Source of the DNA: Daucus carota subsp. sativus
Taxonomy: Eukaryota > Streptophyta > Magnoliopsida > Apiales > Apiaceae
Length of the DNA stretch: 64,000 bases
Assembly: GCF_001625215.2 (NCBI RefSeq)
Contig: NC_030381.2
Coordinates: forward strand, 52,873,214-52,937,213
Direction: 5' to 3'
The notes below the pieces were generated by a model. The model had not been told where the DNA came from and made no database searches. It saw nothing but the letters and a program-made list of their open reading frames with translations. The position numbers and the translations under genes were made by a program. The first letter of the stretch is position 1, and each line of letters opens with the position of its first letter. Shown here piece after piece: positions 43,751 to 57,600 of this stretch.

Positions 43751-44929
43751 TTATGAATTTTATGTTCTACTTTCCGCTCCTCTGATTTTGATTTGTAAAG
43801 TTACCGACATTACGAAGAATATTGTGGTGTGTTTTATTTTGCTATTCAACGTTCAAAACTTTGATTATTCAGTTACCCGTTCATCCAAGTAATTTGATTA
43901 GATTTGAATTTTCGTTTTTGAAGAAAAGAAAATATATAGTAGGAAAATGATGTGAATAGTTTCGACCCATGCTTTTAGCTAAAAATATCATAAAGAACAG
44001 TAATGTAAAATATATAAAATTCTTCACGAGATATTCAGTTTATCTAAAAACTAGTCAATTTAAAGATAGAAGTTATATTTTTCGAGATTGTGAAAAAAAT
44101 AATATAATTATCTATTTTTTTTGAAACAATATAATATTATCTATTGTTCTCATATAAAATTAATATATTTTATATACGTGACTTGAAATAATATAAAATA
44201 TCATTACATCCCTAGTCAAATCAAGGTTTCAATAAATTTTACTCATTTTAACCAATATCCTAGATTAGATTGCTTCTCCTTTTGACACGAACTGGATGCG
44301 ACGATAATTGAGACTCGATAAAGTCGTTTGGGCTATATATCTGTCGTGTTTGACCAGGCTTAAAAGTTCGGTCTATTACTTTCAAATCAGAAATAATTTG
44401 AATTTTTTATTTGTGTAATAATTTATGATTTGGAAATCCAAACATAAGAAATTAGAAATTTTAATTTTTAAATTTTTAATTTTTATATTTGAAAAATAAT
44501 TTTATAAAAATATAAAAACCCATTTCTAATGATAATGTATGATAATTTGAATAATATTAATTATTTTATACCGATAAAATATTAAAACAATTATATAAAT
44601 ATTTTTTTCATTTATAACTAACTTCTTCTCACACAAGTATTTAATATTTTAATTTCAATAAAATGAAACGGCTCATTATTTTATAGTAAATTATATGGTC
44701 GGCCGGAAATGAAAAGTCTAAATTGTCTTGGCGATGGCCGATGGTTACCGTACCTATGAGTCTATGAAAGCAACCAGGAAATCCCTATCGTACGTGTGGT
44801 GATTAAGACAAATGAAATGATCAAACTAGTGTCTTGATTATATGAGCGAGGGTGATTATTCACGGGGGACATTAAATAATTATTTGTGTTAAAGATAATC
44901 TGTACACGTTCTGTCAAATATCAAACATA
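43751..44929. other. AT-rich spacer, nothing recognised
   Basis: No gene and no clear transposon ends were found. Confidence 0.4.
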
Positions 44930-45161
44930 CTTTTTCGTTTCGAAACATAGATCGTTTGACTTTTTACGCATATTTTTAAGTTTTTTGACCGCATACTTAA
45001 AATTATTGTTTTTGAAATTTTCTTTCTCTGAATGATAATATCAATCATATATTTTTATTCAAAAAATAAAAATTTCAAAAATAACCATTTTTAGCATGTG
45101 GTCAAAAGGCTAAAAATGCCTGAAAAAAAATCAAGCGACTTATATTTCAAAACAGAGAGAG
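44930..45161. mobile_element. Degraded Stowaway-like MITE
   Basis: Right end AACAGAGAGAG followed by TA; left end worn (CTTTTTCGTTTCGAAACAT). The interior has mirrored arms (gtttgactttttacgc and its partner, tttaagtttttgacc-type). A second degraded relative lies at about 46265-46490. Confidence 0.45.
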
Positions 45162-45866
45162 TACGCACGCGTTGTCTTTATCTTTATGATTTCGAATATA
45201 GCAAAGAAAAGAAAGTAGTGCTGTGTACAATTAATCACTAAGCAGTGCTAATAATTAGTTTGAGATACTGCTACTAGATTAAGCAAAACTGGAAAGAGTT
45301 CGCAGAAGAAGCTTGTAGAAAAGTGCTATACATTACTGGAAGTCTGGAACTAAAGGGAAAGGTGTCACAAGCGAGTTCTCGAGCACACTTTCGTTAAAAT
45401 ATAGGACGGATCGATGTTTTATGCACAGTACACCGAAAAGCAATTCATGGAGAAAGTAAAAAACTTCAATCAAACAATGTCAAAAAAGAATTTAAAGTTA
45501 ATTATATATTATAATTCTTAACTTTGACTCAAACCCATATGAGTAGCTATTATATAGGATGTGTCTGGGTGAATGTAAAAAAAAAAATATTTTCCATATT
45601 TTAAAATAAATAAATAATTTATTTCTAGCGTCATAAAAATACAAATTGATAAAGTTGATGTCAAATTCTAATGAAAAAGCGGTTTGGGTCACAAAATACA
45701 AGGATTATAAAATTTAGGTTGCAAACTATCAATAAAAAGTATTAGTACTTAGATGTATTTGTGCCAAAAATTAAAGGTTAAAAACTGTAATTAACTCAAA
45801 ATTTTATATAATCCATTATGTAATTATTTAAACCAAATCAAACCAAACATAAGTATATCCATGTTA

Positions 45867-45950
45867 GGGCAGGATCTGAGCAGGGTAGGATGTACGCAAC
45901 CATACCCCTACCCTTAAAGTAGATAGACTGTATGCGTGAAGACCCCGGCT
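45867..45950 (-). repeat. SINE-like fragment
   Basis: Read on the minus strand it has ccggggtcttcacgc, gggtaggggtatggttgcgt and acatcctaccctgctcag, which resemble the conserved 3' half of Au-type plant SINEs. Only a fragment is left, and no A/B box of a polymerase III promoter was identified. Confidence 0.45.
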
Positions 45951-46849
45951 TAGTGCACAATAAATGCACAATAAATAAAACAGTGTGCGATATATATGAA
46001 ACTTGACTTTTAATTCATGTGTTTGAATCATTTTTTAATTTTATAATTTATTGGGAATAAAAAAAATATTTATAATAAAATATCTTTTGAAGTGGTTCTT
46101 CACATTTTTATAAAATCAATTTCAAAAATAAAAATAAATCACTAATTTTTTGAATTCTAAATTATAAGTTCTTTACGGTACGAATAAGTTGATTTTATAG
46201 TTATAAATCTAGAAATATTTTTTTTAAACCAAACCAAACATCCTAAATATGTGATAGGATTAAAGTGTTCCCCCTGGTGTCCATCATATAGGGCGTTTGA
46301 CTTTTTACCCGTAACTTTAAATGCTTTGACCGTATAGTAAATATTAATATTTTTGTAATTTTTTTAAAAATAATAATATAATATGAATATTTTTATTCAG
46401 ATTTTTTTTTTTAAATATACTAATTTTAAGCATGTGGTCAAGTATCCTAAAAATACGTACAAAAAGTCAAATGCATTTACTAATCATGCATCTAATCATG
46501 TGGACACACGAGCTAATGAGGCTGATAAGACCTGGAAATCCCCTTGACCAATAATAAGTGAAATATTTGGATTGTTCATGGATGAGGATAAAGAACTAAT
46601 CCTTAACCGTATGTCTTTATTTAAGTCTTAAGATCATCTTCTAGGATGATACATCCTGTAGCTAATAAGTACACAAAGTCAGGAGCGGAACTATGATTTC
46701 AGTCTAGGAGGACCGATTCAAATTACTTTCATAATTTTAAAATTTTTACAATATGATTTTCATATTTAAGAACGGTCGGAAAATTAAACTCAACCGTCAT
46801 TAGTACTAATAGTATGGGAAGTAGATCGTTCAAAATTTCATGGCATATA

Positions 46850-47193
46850 GGTCATGTTTGAAAGTTAAAGGTTTTGGACAAAATTAGACGTTTGAAGTGT
46901 TTTAGAGATTTGACCACTAGAATAAGCTAATATTAGTGTTTGGTAGTTAGCGGATCGAAATAGAAATTTGAATAAAAAGGTTAAATTTGAAAAAACTACT
47001 TTGAAGAGTTTTTTGAGTTAGAGGTTTTGGTTTGTACAAGAAAAAGCTAATCAATCAGCTATTTACCAAACAGTTTTATGAGAAACCGCTAATTTAATAC
47101 GCTAGTCAAAACATTTGCTTCAATCAGCTAGTCAAGATATTTGAATCTATCCGTTAACAGCTAACCGTTAACCGCTAATTCCCAAACAACACC
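46850..47193. mobile_element. Possible Tourist/hAT-like MITE
   Basis: Left end ggtcatgtttgaaagttaaa and right end aattcccaaacaacaccata (reading back as tatggtgttgtttgggaatt) are inverted repeats. The inner right arm repeats gttaacagctaaccgttaac. The target duplication is uncertain. Confidence 0.5.
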
Positions 47194-47473
47194 ATAGTTA
47201 TTAAGGTTTTTGGAGAATACGAAATCCCAATAACCTCATGATGAGATTGGTATCTCTGTCGCTCCGCTTGTCAGAGAACATTTTACTCATAGGAGTACTA
47301 GGAACAGTGCATGCTTAGCTAGTTATACACCAATTATGACAATTATTTTGGCTTGACAGTTGACAATGACCACCTTAATTAACAGGCTGATTTTCAATGA
47401 GTATATATATCCACTTATCTTGATATCTTCCACAGTCACAGTGTTCCCCTCTCCAGGACAACATATATACCTA

Positions 47474-47724
47474 CTCCCTCCGTCCCAATCAATAGTATAC
47501 ATTGGGGGACGGGGGCGCGGCACGGACTTTAATGCTTCAATATAATATAGTTTTATAAATTATTTTTAAGATTTTCTTTTTCTGTATAAAAGTATAACAT
47601 TTATATTTTTATACAAAAAAAGAAAATCTTAAAAATAAGTTGTAGAACTATGTTTTATAAGCGCCTTAAAAAGCGTGTCGAGCAGTGAAAAAGAAACGTA
47701 TACAATTGACTGGGACAGAGGGAG
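47474..47724. mobile_element. 251-bp Stowaway-like MITE, copy 2, directly before a GATA gene
   Basis: Reverse-orientation copy of the element at 5959-6209 with identical length. Ends CTCCCTCCGTCCCAATCAAT and GACTGGGACAGAGGGAG, TA at 47472-47473 and 47725-47726. Its right end is only 23 bp from the ATG of the GATA gene, so it must form the 5' leader or core promoter. Confidence 0.9.
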
Positions 47725-47747
47725 TACGTAAATACTAAAATCTTGGC

Positions 47748-49169
47748 ATGAATCCAGCATATAATTTCAATTCATCAGCCTCTTCTTTTGGCTTTTTAGA
47801 TCTTAATAAAGATCATATGCCAGAATATCAACAATATGCCTCCACCACTAATCATTCAGCACTACTTCAGCAGGCTACTGCAACTTCTTCAAAATGTCCT
47901 GCTTTCTTCAATTTAACTCCAGATCACCAGACCGGGAGTCACCTCGGAGACTATCCTCAATCTTTGCAGAAGGTAATTAAGATCACAGAAGAAGTACATA
48001 TGTCATATGATACTTTTTGAAATATAACATAAGATCCATTTATAGCTTTCTTTAACACTTAAGATTTTAGATGGACTGGTTCTTAACATGTTATTAGAGG
48101 TCAGACTTGACGGATGTCTCAAGTTACTCTTTGTCACCCCCAGTATTCCTTAAGCTATGATAATAGTAAAACCTAAAGAGTTACAAGTTCTTCTAGTTCA
48201 TGTATTGATGGAGCAATATTAGTTCAATGTTCAATATTATTAATTGCAATTTTGTTCAATGTTCAATATTATTTAATTGCAATTTTATTTGTTAATTAGG
48301 TCACTGAAAAGTCTGTGCTAGAGGGATCAAGTGCAGGGCATGTATTTTATGCTTCTTCTCCGCAAACAGAAGAAGATAATACCAAGGACCACAAGAAAAT
48401 GGTTGATCATGAAAACATAAGTACGAGTACTGAAGGTGACGGATCAATGAGATGGATGTCCTCCAAAATGAGGGTGAAGAGAAAAATATTGCCTTCGAGT
48501 AATAACCATAGTGATCAGATCAATTTTTCTGACCACGGTAATAGCAGCACTGACGTGGTCGTTCGAGTATGTTCTGATTGTAACACAACCAGAACTCCTC
48601 TTTGGAGAGGTGGTCCTCGAGGTCCTAAGGTAATCTACCTGTGTACTAGTTTTATCTTTTCTGAACTTAAACACACGCTCTCAGGCTACGTTCACTTTGA
48701 TGGAATGAAATGAAATTTGTATTCTATTTGGCGAAGGTTCGAGAAAATGTTTATAATTTTCGTTCTTTTCATCATTCCATTCTACCTTGTTTGAACTAGA
48801 AATCAAATAAGCTAATTTTATATAAGTTTGAAATCATATGTGTTGCAGTCACTGTGTAATGCTTGTGGGATTCGTCGAAGGAAAGCAAGAAAGGCCATAG
48901 CACTAGCAGCTCATAATAGTATCGAAAGCGTTAGTAAAATGGATCAGCACTCTTCTACAAGGCCTTCAAAATTTCACAAGGGAAAGAAATTGCATACAAC
49001 TTATCATGATGTCACACACTCTCGCCAAACAACTGGCAACTCAAAGCTTAGTTTCGAGGACTTTGCAATGAGTTTAGTTAACAAGAAATCAGCTGAATTG
49101 TTCCCTGGGGACGAAGAAGAAGCCGCAATCCTTCTAATGACTCTTTCTTGTAGCCTTATTTCTGGTTGA
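47748..49169 (+). CDS. GNC/GNL-like: B-class LLM-domain GATA transcription factor (GNC/GNL type)
   Basis: Three exons, 47748-47972, 48300-48629 and 48849-49169, all with GT-AG introns in phase 0, give 291 residues. Exon 1 encodes a FGFLDLNKDH-type N-terminus found in long B-GATAs. The zinc finger spans the second intron: CSDCNTTRTPLWRGGPRGPK (166-185), then SLCNACGIRRRKARKA, giving C-x2-C-x18-C-x2-C. The C-terminus has EEEAAILLMTLS, the leucine-leucine-methionine (LLM) domain that defines GNC, GNL/CGA1, GATA15-17 and GATA23. The long N-terminus favours GNC/GNL. Such factors work in the nucleus and promote chloroplast development and greening under light, cytokinin and nitrogen control. A 251-bp MITE occupies the space just before the start. 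Confidence 0.92.
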
Positions 49170-51295
49170 AGCTAACTAATCAGTTTGCTACATGATTATG
49201 TACAATGGTATCTGTTAATTTTGTGAACTTGTGCCTGTATTAATGTGGAGAAGTGAGATCTAATATTGTAATAAGAGCAAGTCCAACAGTGTCTAGTTGG
49301 AGCCCTAAACATAATATAAGAAATTATGTCCTGGTAGTTTATGACATATTCTACTTGTAATTTTAACTCCAACGATGTGCTTTATTTTCACTATATGTTT
49401 AATATTTTATTATTAAAAGTTCACTTTCATCATTAAAACATAATATAAAATAGAGAGAGAAATAGAGTGTTGGTAAAAATTTATTATAAAATATTAGATA
49501 GGGCGAGCCTCAAAAATAGGGTTTGAATGGGTTGTCTAGTGATATAGGGCATCACTAGGACATTCATCAAGTTTTTTCATCAAAAGCCTTATATTATGAC
49601 TTAGGACACCAGGGCAAGTGTTTCTTTTTGACAGGAAATAGGTAGTTTCGCTGGATTAATAAAGTTTTGTTATTTTTTTTTTTTTGCCAAAATAAAGGTT
49701 TGTTATGGTAACAATAAAACATGCATTTGTTCATGTTTTATGAGTAAGAAGCATAAAATAAAACCCTAATACCATCCTTGGCAACTCTACTTCCAACAAT
49801 TAATAATTTTTTGACAAAAGTAAAAGAATTAATGGCATACTCAATCCAGGTTAATAATTTAATGAATTGATAATAGTATGTGGATTTTAATGAAATATAT
49901 ATGATTTTGATTTCATGTTGAATATGGTGGATTTAAAAATTTCATAAAAGATTCACGTGAAATCTTGTTACGAGAAAGTTGGCCAAAATTATAGATAATA
50001 TCAGTGTTCTACTGGAATTGATTTTTCATATGTATAACTTTATAATTTATATTAAAAACATATATTAATTAAAACAAATTCATATGTTTCTCAATATAGG
50101 ATTAATTTTAATATATATTAATTAAAAATATATATTAAATAAAAATATTATTAAATATTAAATTTATTCCTGAAATAATTATAAACAAATAATAAATAAT
50201 TGACCGCAGGGGCAAAAACTGCTGGTTTTAATAATCGCACAACAGAGTTAAAGCTTCTGGGCTTTACTGAGAGATGGACCATAAACTACTAGAAATAGAC
50301 TTGGAGCTGGATTCATATGTGTAAAATTAAAAGAATTGCATGCAGGCCCACCAGCCCAAAATTTCTACCACTACTAACTTATTTGTATATTTTGAATTTA
50401 AAATATTGATACATTTTAGTTCAAATAAATTGATCCTCCAATAATATTATTATAATATAATGATAATTTTATCATAAATATTTTTTTTATTAAATTAAGA
50501 CAATATTATTCTAATTTTGTTAATTAATATAATATTGTTCCATTTATATAGTAATTAAATTTTAAAAAAACAGTTACCAAGTAAACTTCTAATTAAAACA
50601 AACCAACAAAGACAATAATATATTATTTTAATATTATATGTAATGACGAGCCAAACATATTCAACCCAACAAATCGTTATAAGCACTAAATACCAGTACA
50701 CCGTGAATTTGCTAATTTGAAATTATATCATTATATAAATAAATATATCGCATATTGAATTAAACTAAAAATATTTTTTTTTATATTATTGATGACATAA
50801 AATCGATCCACCGTACACAATGTACTCACAAAATACAAAAGCACAACTTTTCATGTCTAAGCTGAAATCACCGGTCTTTAACAAATTTGTTATTGCGCTG
50901 TTTTGCATACGTAAAATTGTTCATATGATTGTCTGAACCAAAAATGCATCATCCCGTATAAAGCCAATTTACTATTTTTTAACATAACATGTGATAATTA
51001 GTTTAGTTTAGAGTATTTGGTTATATTAATAAGTTATTATTATAATGCAGCTTATAATATCTACATTTTATATATTTAAGATATTTCTTATTAAATTAAG
51101 TTATGTGGGAAAAATATACTAAATAATCAATTCTACGGGTGTCTTGCTATTTTCTAGAGAAACTTCATCTCATAATTCAAATTTGTAGTGAAGTTATTTT
51201 AACTTTTTAAAATATTTTCATTTCTAATAATTATTTAATTTGTCTGGAAAAAATAATTAATTGGAGGGGTTAAGAACTTAAGATTAAGCGAGTTC
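49170..51295. other. Spacer between the GATA and kinase genes
   Basis: No gene. A weak MITE-like stretch from about 49274 (gagcaagtccaacagtg) to 49620 (ccagggcaagtg) is present; the remainder is plain AT-rich DNA. Confidence 0.4.
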
Positions 51296-51296
51296 C

Positions 51297-51306
51297 ATAT
51301 TATATA
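51297..51306 (+). promoter_or_regulatory. Probable TATA box of the kinase gene
   Basis: The string attatatacc lies about 305 bp before the ATG at 51609. The following leader is C/A-rich (cacacctatacacacaactc), as in many plant 5' leaders. No other box fits better. Confidence 0.4.
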
Positions 51307-51608
51307 CCCTGCGCCTGGAAGCAGAGGATAAACCGCGTCAGCCACTGACTACATACACCTAATAAATTAAACACCACCGAGCTACTTGATATATACAAAC
51401 AATCTATACATACACCTATACATACATTCCATTCCAGTCCAATGGAGGGAACCCTCGATCACTTAATTTAATCTCCACACTTTGCTTCTTCAACAAGCTG
51501 CTGCAACTTCATCGATCCCAATCTATACACACACCTATACACACAACTCGCCGGAGCTGTTTCGATTCTGATTCGTTGCGTTTGTTTTGTGATGCGATTC
51601 TCTCGACT

Positions 51609-54600
51609 ATGTCGAAGATGAAACACTTGTTGCGTAAGCTTCACATCGGCGGCGGTGGCGCCGACAATTTCGCCGATCACCACCGCGTGGAGGCGAGTTC
51701 GTCGGTGAGCGCGAGCCCGACGCCGCAGACGACGCCGGTTGCGGCGGAGACGGCGGCGTATTCGGCATTGACGAGCGGGGAATCGGCGGCCGCGGAGGAG
51801 GCGTACTTCGAGGAGGAGTATCAGATGCAGTTGGCGTTGGCGATCAGTGTTTCGGATCCTGAGACGAGAGAAGATGCGGAGACGGCGCAGATCAAGGCTG
51901 CCAAGCAGCGGAGCTTGGGGCTTTCGGGTTCGGAGAGTGTAGTGGAGTTTTTGTCGGTTCGGTATTGGGTAATTTGCTGATTTGCGGTTAATTTTTGTTA
52001 ATTGAAGTGTTTAATTGTTGTTACTGAAGGTGTTGATGTATTGTGCGGTTAATTAAGTTAAAACTGTTGGTATTGTTATTAATTAAAGTGTGTAATTGTC
52101 ATTTTGTTGTATTGAGCATTTAATTAAGTGAAAACTACCGATTTTGGTATTATTCTTTAAGCATTTCTTTTTCATTTGTTACTGTTCTGCTGCGCGGGAC
52201 AGTTAATTAAGCTAACATTGTGAGATTTTGTCATTAATTGAAGCCTTTGATTCTTGTTTCTATATTGGGAAGTTAATTAGGTTAAAATTGATTTGTTTTT
52301 TTAGTTTGTTGGAGTTTCTAATCTCAAAATTGGCCTATCACTGTCTTTATATTAGGATCTAGATGTTGAGCGGTACTTTGAGCTCACTTTAACTAGTAAA
52401 CCTTCATACTGTGGAATTAAAGTTTTGTATTTGGATTATTGTCACGGTAACGAATAGGTATTAGTTTTCCTTTGCGGGCAAATATAAGTGCTTGTTCTTG
52501 TTTGTGTTAATTATGTTAGCAGTGGCGTAGTAGGGTTTTGCTTAAAGTAGATGCTAGTCTGTCATTCTTATGTTTTCCCTAGGGTTTGAATACTGACTAA
52601 TTAGCCGAATTTCTTCTCTGCAGAGTAATAATGTTGTTAATTACGACGAGAAAGTGATGAATGGATTTTATGATATTTATGGAGGTTCTTCAAACTTAAC
52701 CACCCAAGGGAAAATGCCATCACTAGTGGATCTTGAAGCAATTCCTGTATCAGACAGTGTTGATTATGAAGTTATATTAGTGGATCGGGCAAATGATATA
52801 GAGCTGCGGAAACTTGAGGAGAAAGTCGTTGGATTATTATTGGATTATCAGGCATTGGGGGCTGGTCAAATTATGAATGGTTTGGTCCAGATTATTGCTG
52901 ATATAGTCGTCGATAGAATGGGTGGTCCAGTCAGTAATGCAGATGAATTGCTAAAAAGATGGACTAGCAGGAGTTATGAAGTGCGGAATTCCCTAAAATC
53001 TGTCATAATCCCCATTGGTTGTCTCGAAGTGGGGCTTTCACGCCACAGGGCCTTACTTTTTAAGGTTTGGAAATTCGAAGTTTCTCTTTCTCGCATCTCT
53101 CAAGTCACATGTGTGTTAATGTAGTTCACGACAATTTTTTCCCATTGGACATAATTCATTTTATATTTATTACCGCTCTTAGGGTGTAAGAATTAAGAGA
53201 CCAATCCTTAGTTTAAAAAAATGAGCAAAATTATTTGTAGAACTTGTCTTCACTTCGTAGTATATCACTATTAATATTATTTGATGTGTAAAGGTTTGGG
53301 TACTATGTGTTTACTTTGGTCATTGCAAATTAGGTTAGGACTTTGTTTTCACACTCATCTATAAGAAGTGAACATGAACTCAAGCATTACATAAGTACCT
53401 TGGTTCTCATCTCTTCTAGTAATATTTAAAATCATAAACTTGTTCTGGTATATAGTGTTCTTACTACAGACCTGATCTTTTTAATCATTTCAGTCTTTCT
53501 AGTTGCACCCCAATATTTGGTAGACAGCATTCTACATTGTGTTAAAACGGGTTTGCGACAGTGATACGAGACATACAGGTGGACAAGTTCCTATGCTACT
53601 ATGGAGAATCGAAAATCAATTAGGACTAAAATTTTCAGTGACAACCTTGAATAGATATCAAACAGAATTGAAAATGTTTTTATCAAAATATCTTTCTGCA
53701 AAATATTTATGTGAATTAGAATTGCTAATAATTTGAGTCATAACAATATTTGGTTCTTTTTGCCAAGTAGAAGTAATATAGAGCCATTGATTAATAATTA
53801 AGAGATAATTTTGTTAGTTTTTTATGCACGTGTAAATGAATTGTGTGGAAGCATTATTAATTAATGGATTTATGTATAAAAGTTATATTGTAATATTTTG
53901 TACAATGGTTGCTAGGTACTCGCGGATAGGATCAACCTTCCATGTATGCTGATTAAGGGTAGCTATTATACTGGCACCGATGATGGAGCTGTAAACTTGA
54001 TCAAAATTGATGATGGAAGGTATTTACGATAATAATATGTGAAAACTAATTCTGTTAAGTTCTATTATTCTATACATTACTTCTATATATAGCTCTGTAC
54101 TGATTGTGTATATGTTCTAAATTAAAGTTTCATACTGAATTCTTAACTCATCATAACTTAGGCTAACTCTTAAATGAAAAGAAAAAAGACTAATATTAGC
54201 TGGTAGATAGTATGTGAGGTAAAAGAATTTCTGAGTGAATCTTGTTATAAGTAATGCAATTCTATTTTGTGTTTAATTGTTCCCATTGTCATAGAACCAC
54301 ATGTATAAAAGCCGAAAATACTTGCCTTGATCTTCCATCTGTTAAAGATCTTATGTTCCGAAATTATTTGGTTCAGTGTATTATAATCTAATGTATGCAT
54401 TCCGATTGCTGATAATCTGTTCTCATTGTCGTGGTTCTGATATTTTTAAGCTTTATAACATGGATCCCTCATTTGGCACAAAGCATCCTTGACTAACAGT
54501 AGGCACTGTAGAAGGGTTTGAGGTTTTGGACCATTGGTGAGCCACAGTTCTTTCGTATTATGATGTCAAATGAACACTCAATAGAAATATGAATACAATG

Positions 54601-57600
54601 TTAAATTTGAGTATTCACTGTTGTTGACCAGTTTTGGAGTTTGTTCTCTTCTGTGAAACATGTCAAATGGTGAACAGTATGTTTAGGTGGTAATTGTCAA
54701 ATGCAGATTACTCTTCTTCTGCCGCTTTGTTTTTTAAGATACACTGTTAAAAAGTGAAATGTAGCAAGTGAACTTTACTGGCATAGTAGGTGGATGTCCT
54801 GCATATACTAATCCACAGTTGACAATTTAGAAGTCATATTACAAACAACAATAAAGTTGTGATGTTGCTGATTGTCGGATTGATGCAGCGAATACATAAT
54901 AGATCTAATGGGAGCTCCAGGCACATTGATCCCAGCTGAGGTTCCCAGTTGCAATCTTCAGAATTTTGGCCTAGATACCAGGTCTTATACTGATATATCT
55001 GACACAGTTATCGGTCATGAAAGAGTTGTCACAGCTTCTAGTTCAAATTCAGTTACTGCATTATCTGAAGGTATCCCATCAAAAAAGGATGATAAGAACG
55101 TTGGTGATAAGAACCAAATGGAGAGGTTTGAATATGACTTCGGAAAGCTTCTTCCATCACTATGCAAGTCAAACGAAGGGTTGTCGAGCGGCGGAGAGAA
55201 ACCATCAGCTGCAAAGAAGTTACAAGTTAAAGATGTCTCCAAATATGTCATCAGTGCTGCTAAAAACCCTGATTTTGCACAAAAGCTTCATGCTGTTTTG
55301 TTGGAAAATGGTGCATCACCTTCTTCAGATATGTTTTCTAATACAAATCCTCAGTATCTTGGTGAAGATAACATGCTAGCAAAATGTAATATATATGATG
55401 GAAATATGGCGGATTGGGGTGCACAATGTGATCATACATTCTTGCGTAACAGTGAACAGTGTTTTGTACCGTTTACTGGAGCACAATTATTTGAAAATGT
55501 AAGCTATGATACTGAGCAAAATGTGATCAAGAGGCCTCAGACAGCACAGGAGGAACTGAACTTCCCTAACACTGATTTCATGTTACCGTTGTTTGTTGCT
55601 AATAAAGAGGGTTCTGTGCCTAATTACAGTGAAACTACGACAAACTTTTCGACTCATGATGCCAATGCAGTTGGTTCCTCTCAGCTAGTTGCTAGTGTTT
55701 TACAAGCCGATCACACTAGTGTATCATCCTTGTCTCGTGCATATAATCCTATCAATGGACAACCCAGAGACGCTCTTGTTGGTAATGATGCCCTATGCTC
55801 CAAAGAGAGTACCACAGATGTTTCCGAGAATATTGAAAAACAAGAAGAAACCTGCATGCAATTGATTACTAAATCCAATGGTGATCAGAATATTTCCTGC
55901 AATACTTACAATGAGAAGAGCAGCCCAGTGCTGGGAGAGGTTGCAGAGTGGGAAATACCGTGGGAGGACCTGCAAGTTTTTGAACGCATTGGTATTGGTA
56001 AGAATTTACAGAAGTTTCTCCTAATGAAGATTAAATTTAGGTATAAAATTGATATGTGTGTGTGTGTGGTGGTGGGGGGTGTTAGATAATGCTTATGTGC
56101 TTTTCCTAGTTTCAGCAGGCTAAAATGTAGAAGGTGTTTTGAGATCTTTTAACGGTGTGGCACTGCAAATTGTGTTGTTCTGGCATGAAACATCAAAAAA
56201 TTAGCTCACAGCATTTTTATTACTTAGCCAGTATAGGATTTAGCCAGACAAAACTAGGTTTCGTCTTGACTTTATCTTTAGCATCTACAAGGCTTGATTA
56301 ATATCTATAATGAGTCTGATGGCCGAGGAACCAGGAGGTAAAAGTTGATGGTGTATAATTATAACAATGTAGAGATGGTTGGAAGAATTTTATATATTAT
56401 AAGCATGAATAAGAGATGGATTACAGGGGGAGTGACTGGATAATAGAAGGATAACTAAAGGAGGATGTCCAACCCTAATCATCAGCTCAAATTTGTAGGA
56501 TACATGCTATTTATCAGGAATTTATTGATATAAATTGGAATGTAGCATCATGATTGATAATACATCCAAGTGCAAACTATTTCTTGAAATCCCCAACTAT
56601 TCTCTGTTTCCATAGAATCAGTGTTCATCTCCTTTTTATACTGAAAAACAAATAAGAAAGGTTCTCTGCTAGAAGATTTCTGTAGATAAATGCATGAAGT
56701 AGAAGAAATTAAAGGCGACTAAACTGAGCTAAGTACAATTAAGAGATTCATCTTCATGTGTGCCTGGTAAATTAACAGATTTTCACATATTAAAGATGAG
56801 ACAGTTCTCGACGTTGCAAGCTGTGTTACATGGGCACTTTTATGTGGGTAAAGTGAATTACCTGTAATAATGCCAATAGCAAACATAGATGTTTCATATT
56901 TGTGCTTAGCATTCATGTCCGGTCGACATTTTATTGATAAAAAAGATGAAAATGATTTAATATAACAGCAAATTTAACAAGTGTTTGCCACGGTACGAAC
57001 AAGAAATATTATTATTGTTATGCCCTCTGCATGTCTTTATGTTATGTAAGTGTTTATCATACTGAAATTTTGCTTAAGATGGTATAGAAGTCGCTAAACT
57101 TGTTATTAAATAGTACTCCCTCCTTCTCAACCATTTCTTTACACTTTCCTTTTGAGATGTCCCATCCAATTCTCTACATTTTAAAACTTACTAAGGTGCT
57201 GTTTGGGATTGCTGTTGCAGACAGCAACAGCAGCTTTTTGCTGAAAAGCAGGTGAAAAACTGTTTGGTAAATGTTAAAGCAGCTTTTCTGAACAGCAGCT
57301 TTTGGCTGAAAAGCTGCTTTTAGAAAAAGCAGGTCCTCCTATGCTTTTGGAAAAAGCTGCTTTCAGCTTTTGCAGGATGCTGTTACAAATTTCACTATCA
57401 AACTTCATAACAAAAAATATTTTTTTATATTATAACTTAAAATAAACAAATATCAAAAAAATTACCAAACAGTTATCTGATTTCTACAACAGCACTTTTT
57501 TTACCAGCACTTTTACTGACCGCACAGCAATTTTTAACAGCACCCCCAAACAGACCCTAAATATAGTAAAATTTTATAATATAGAATTCAACTAATCCCA

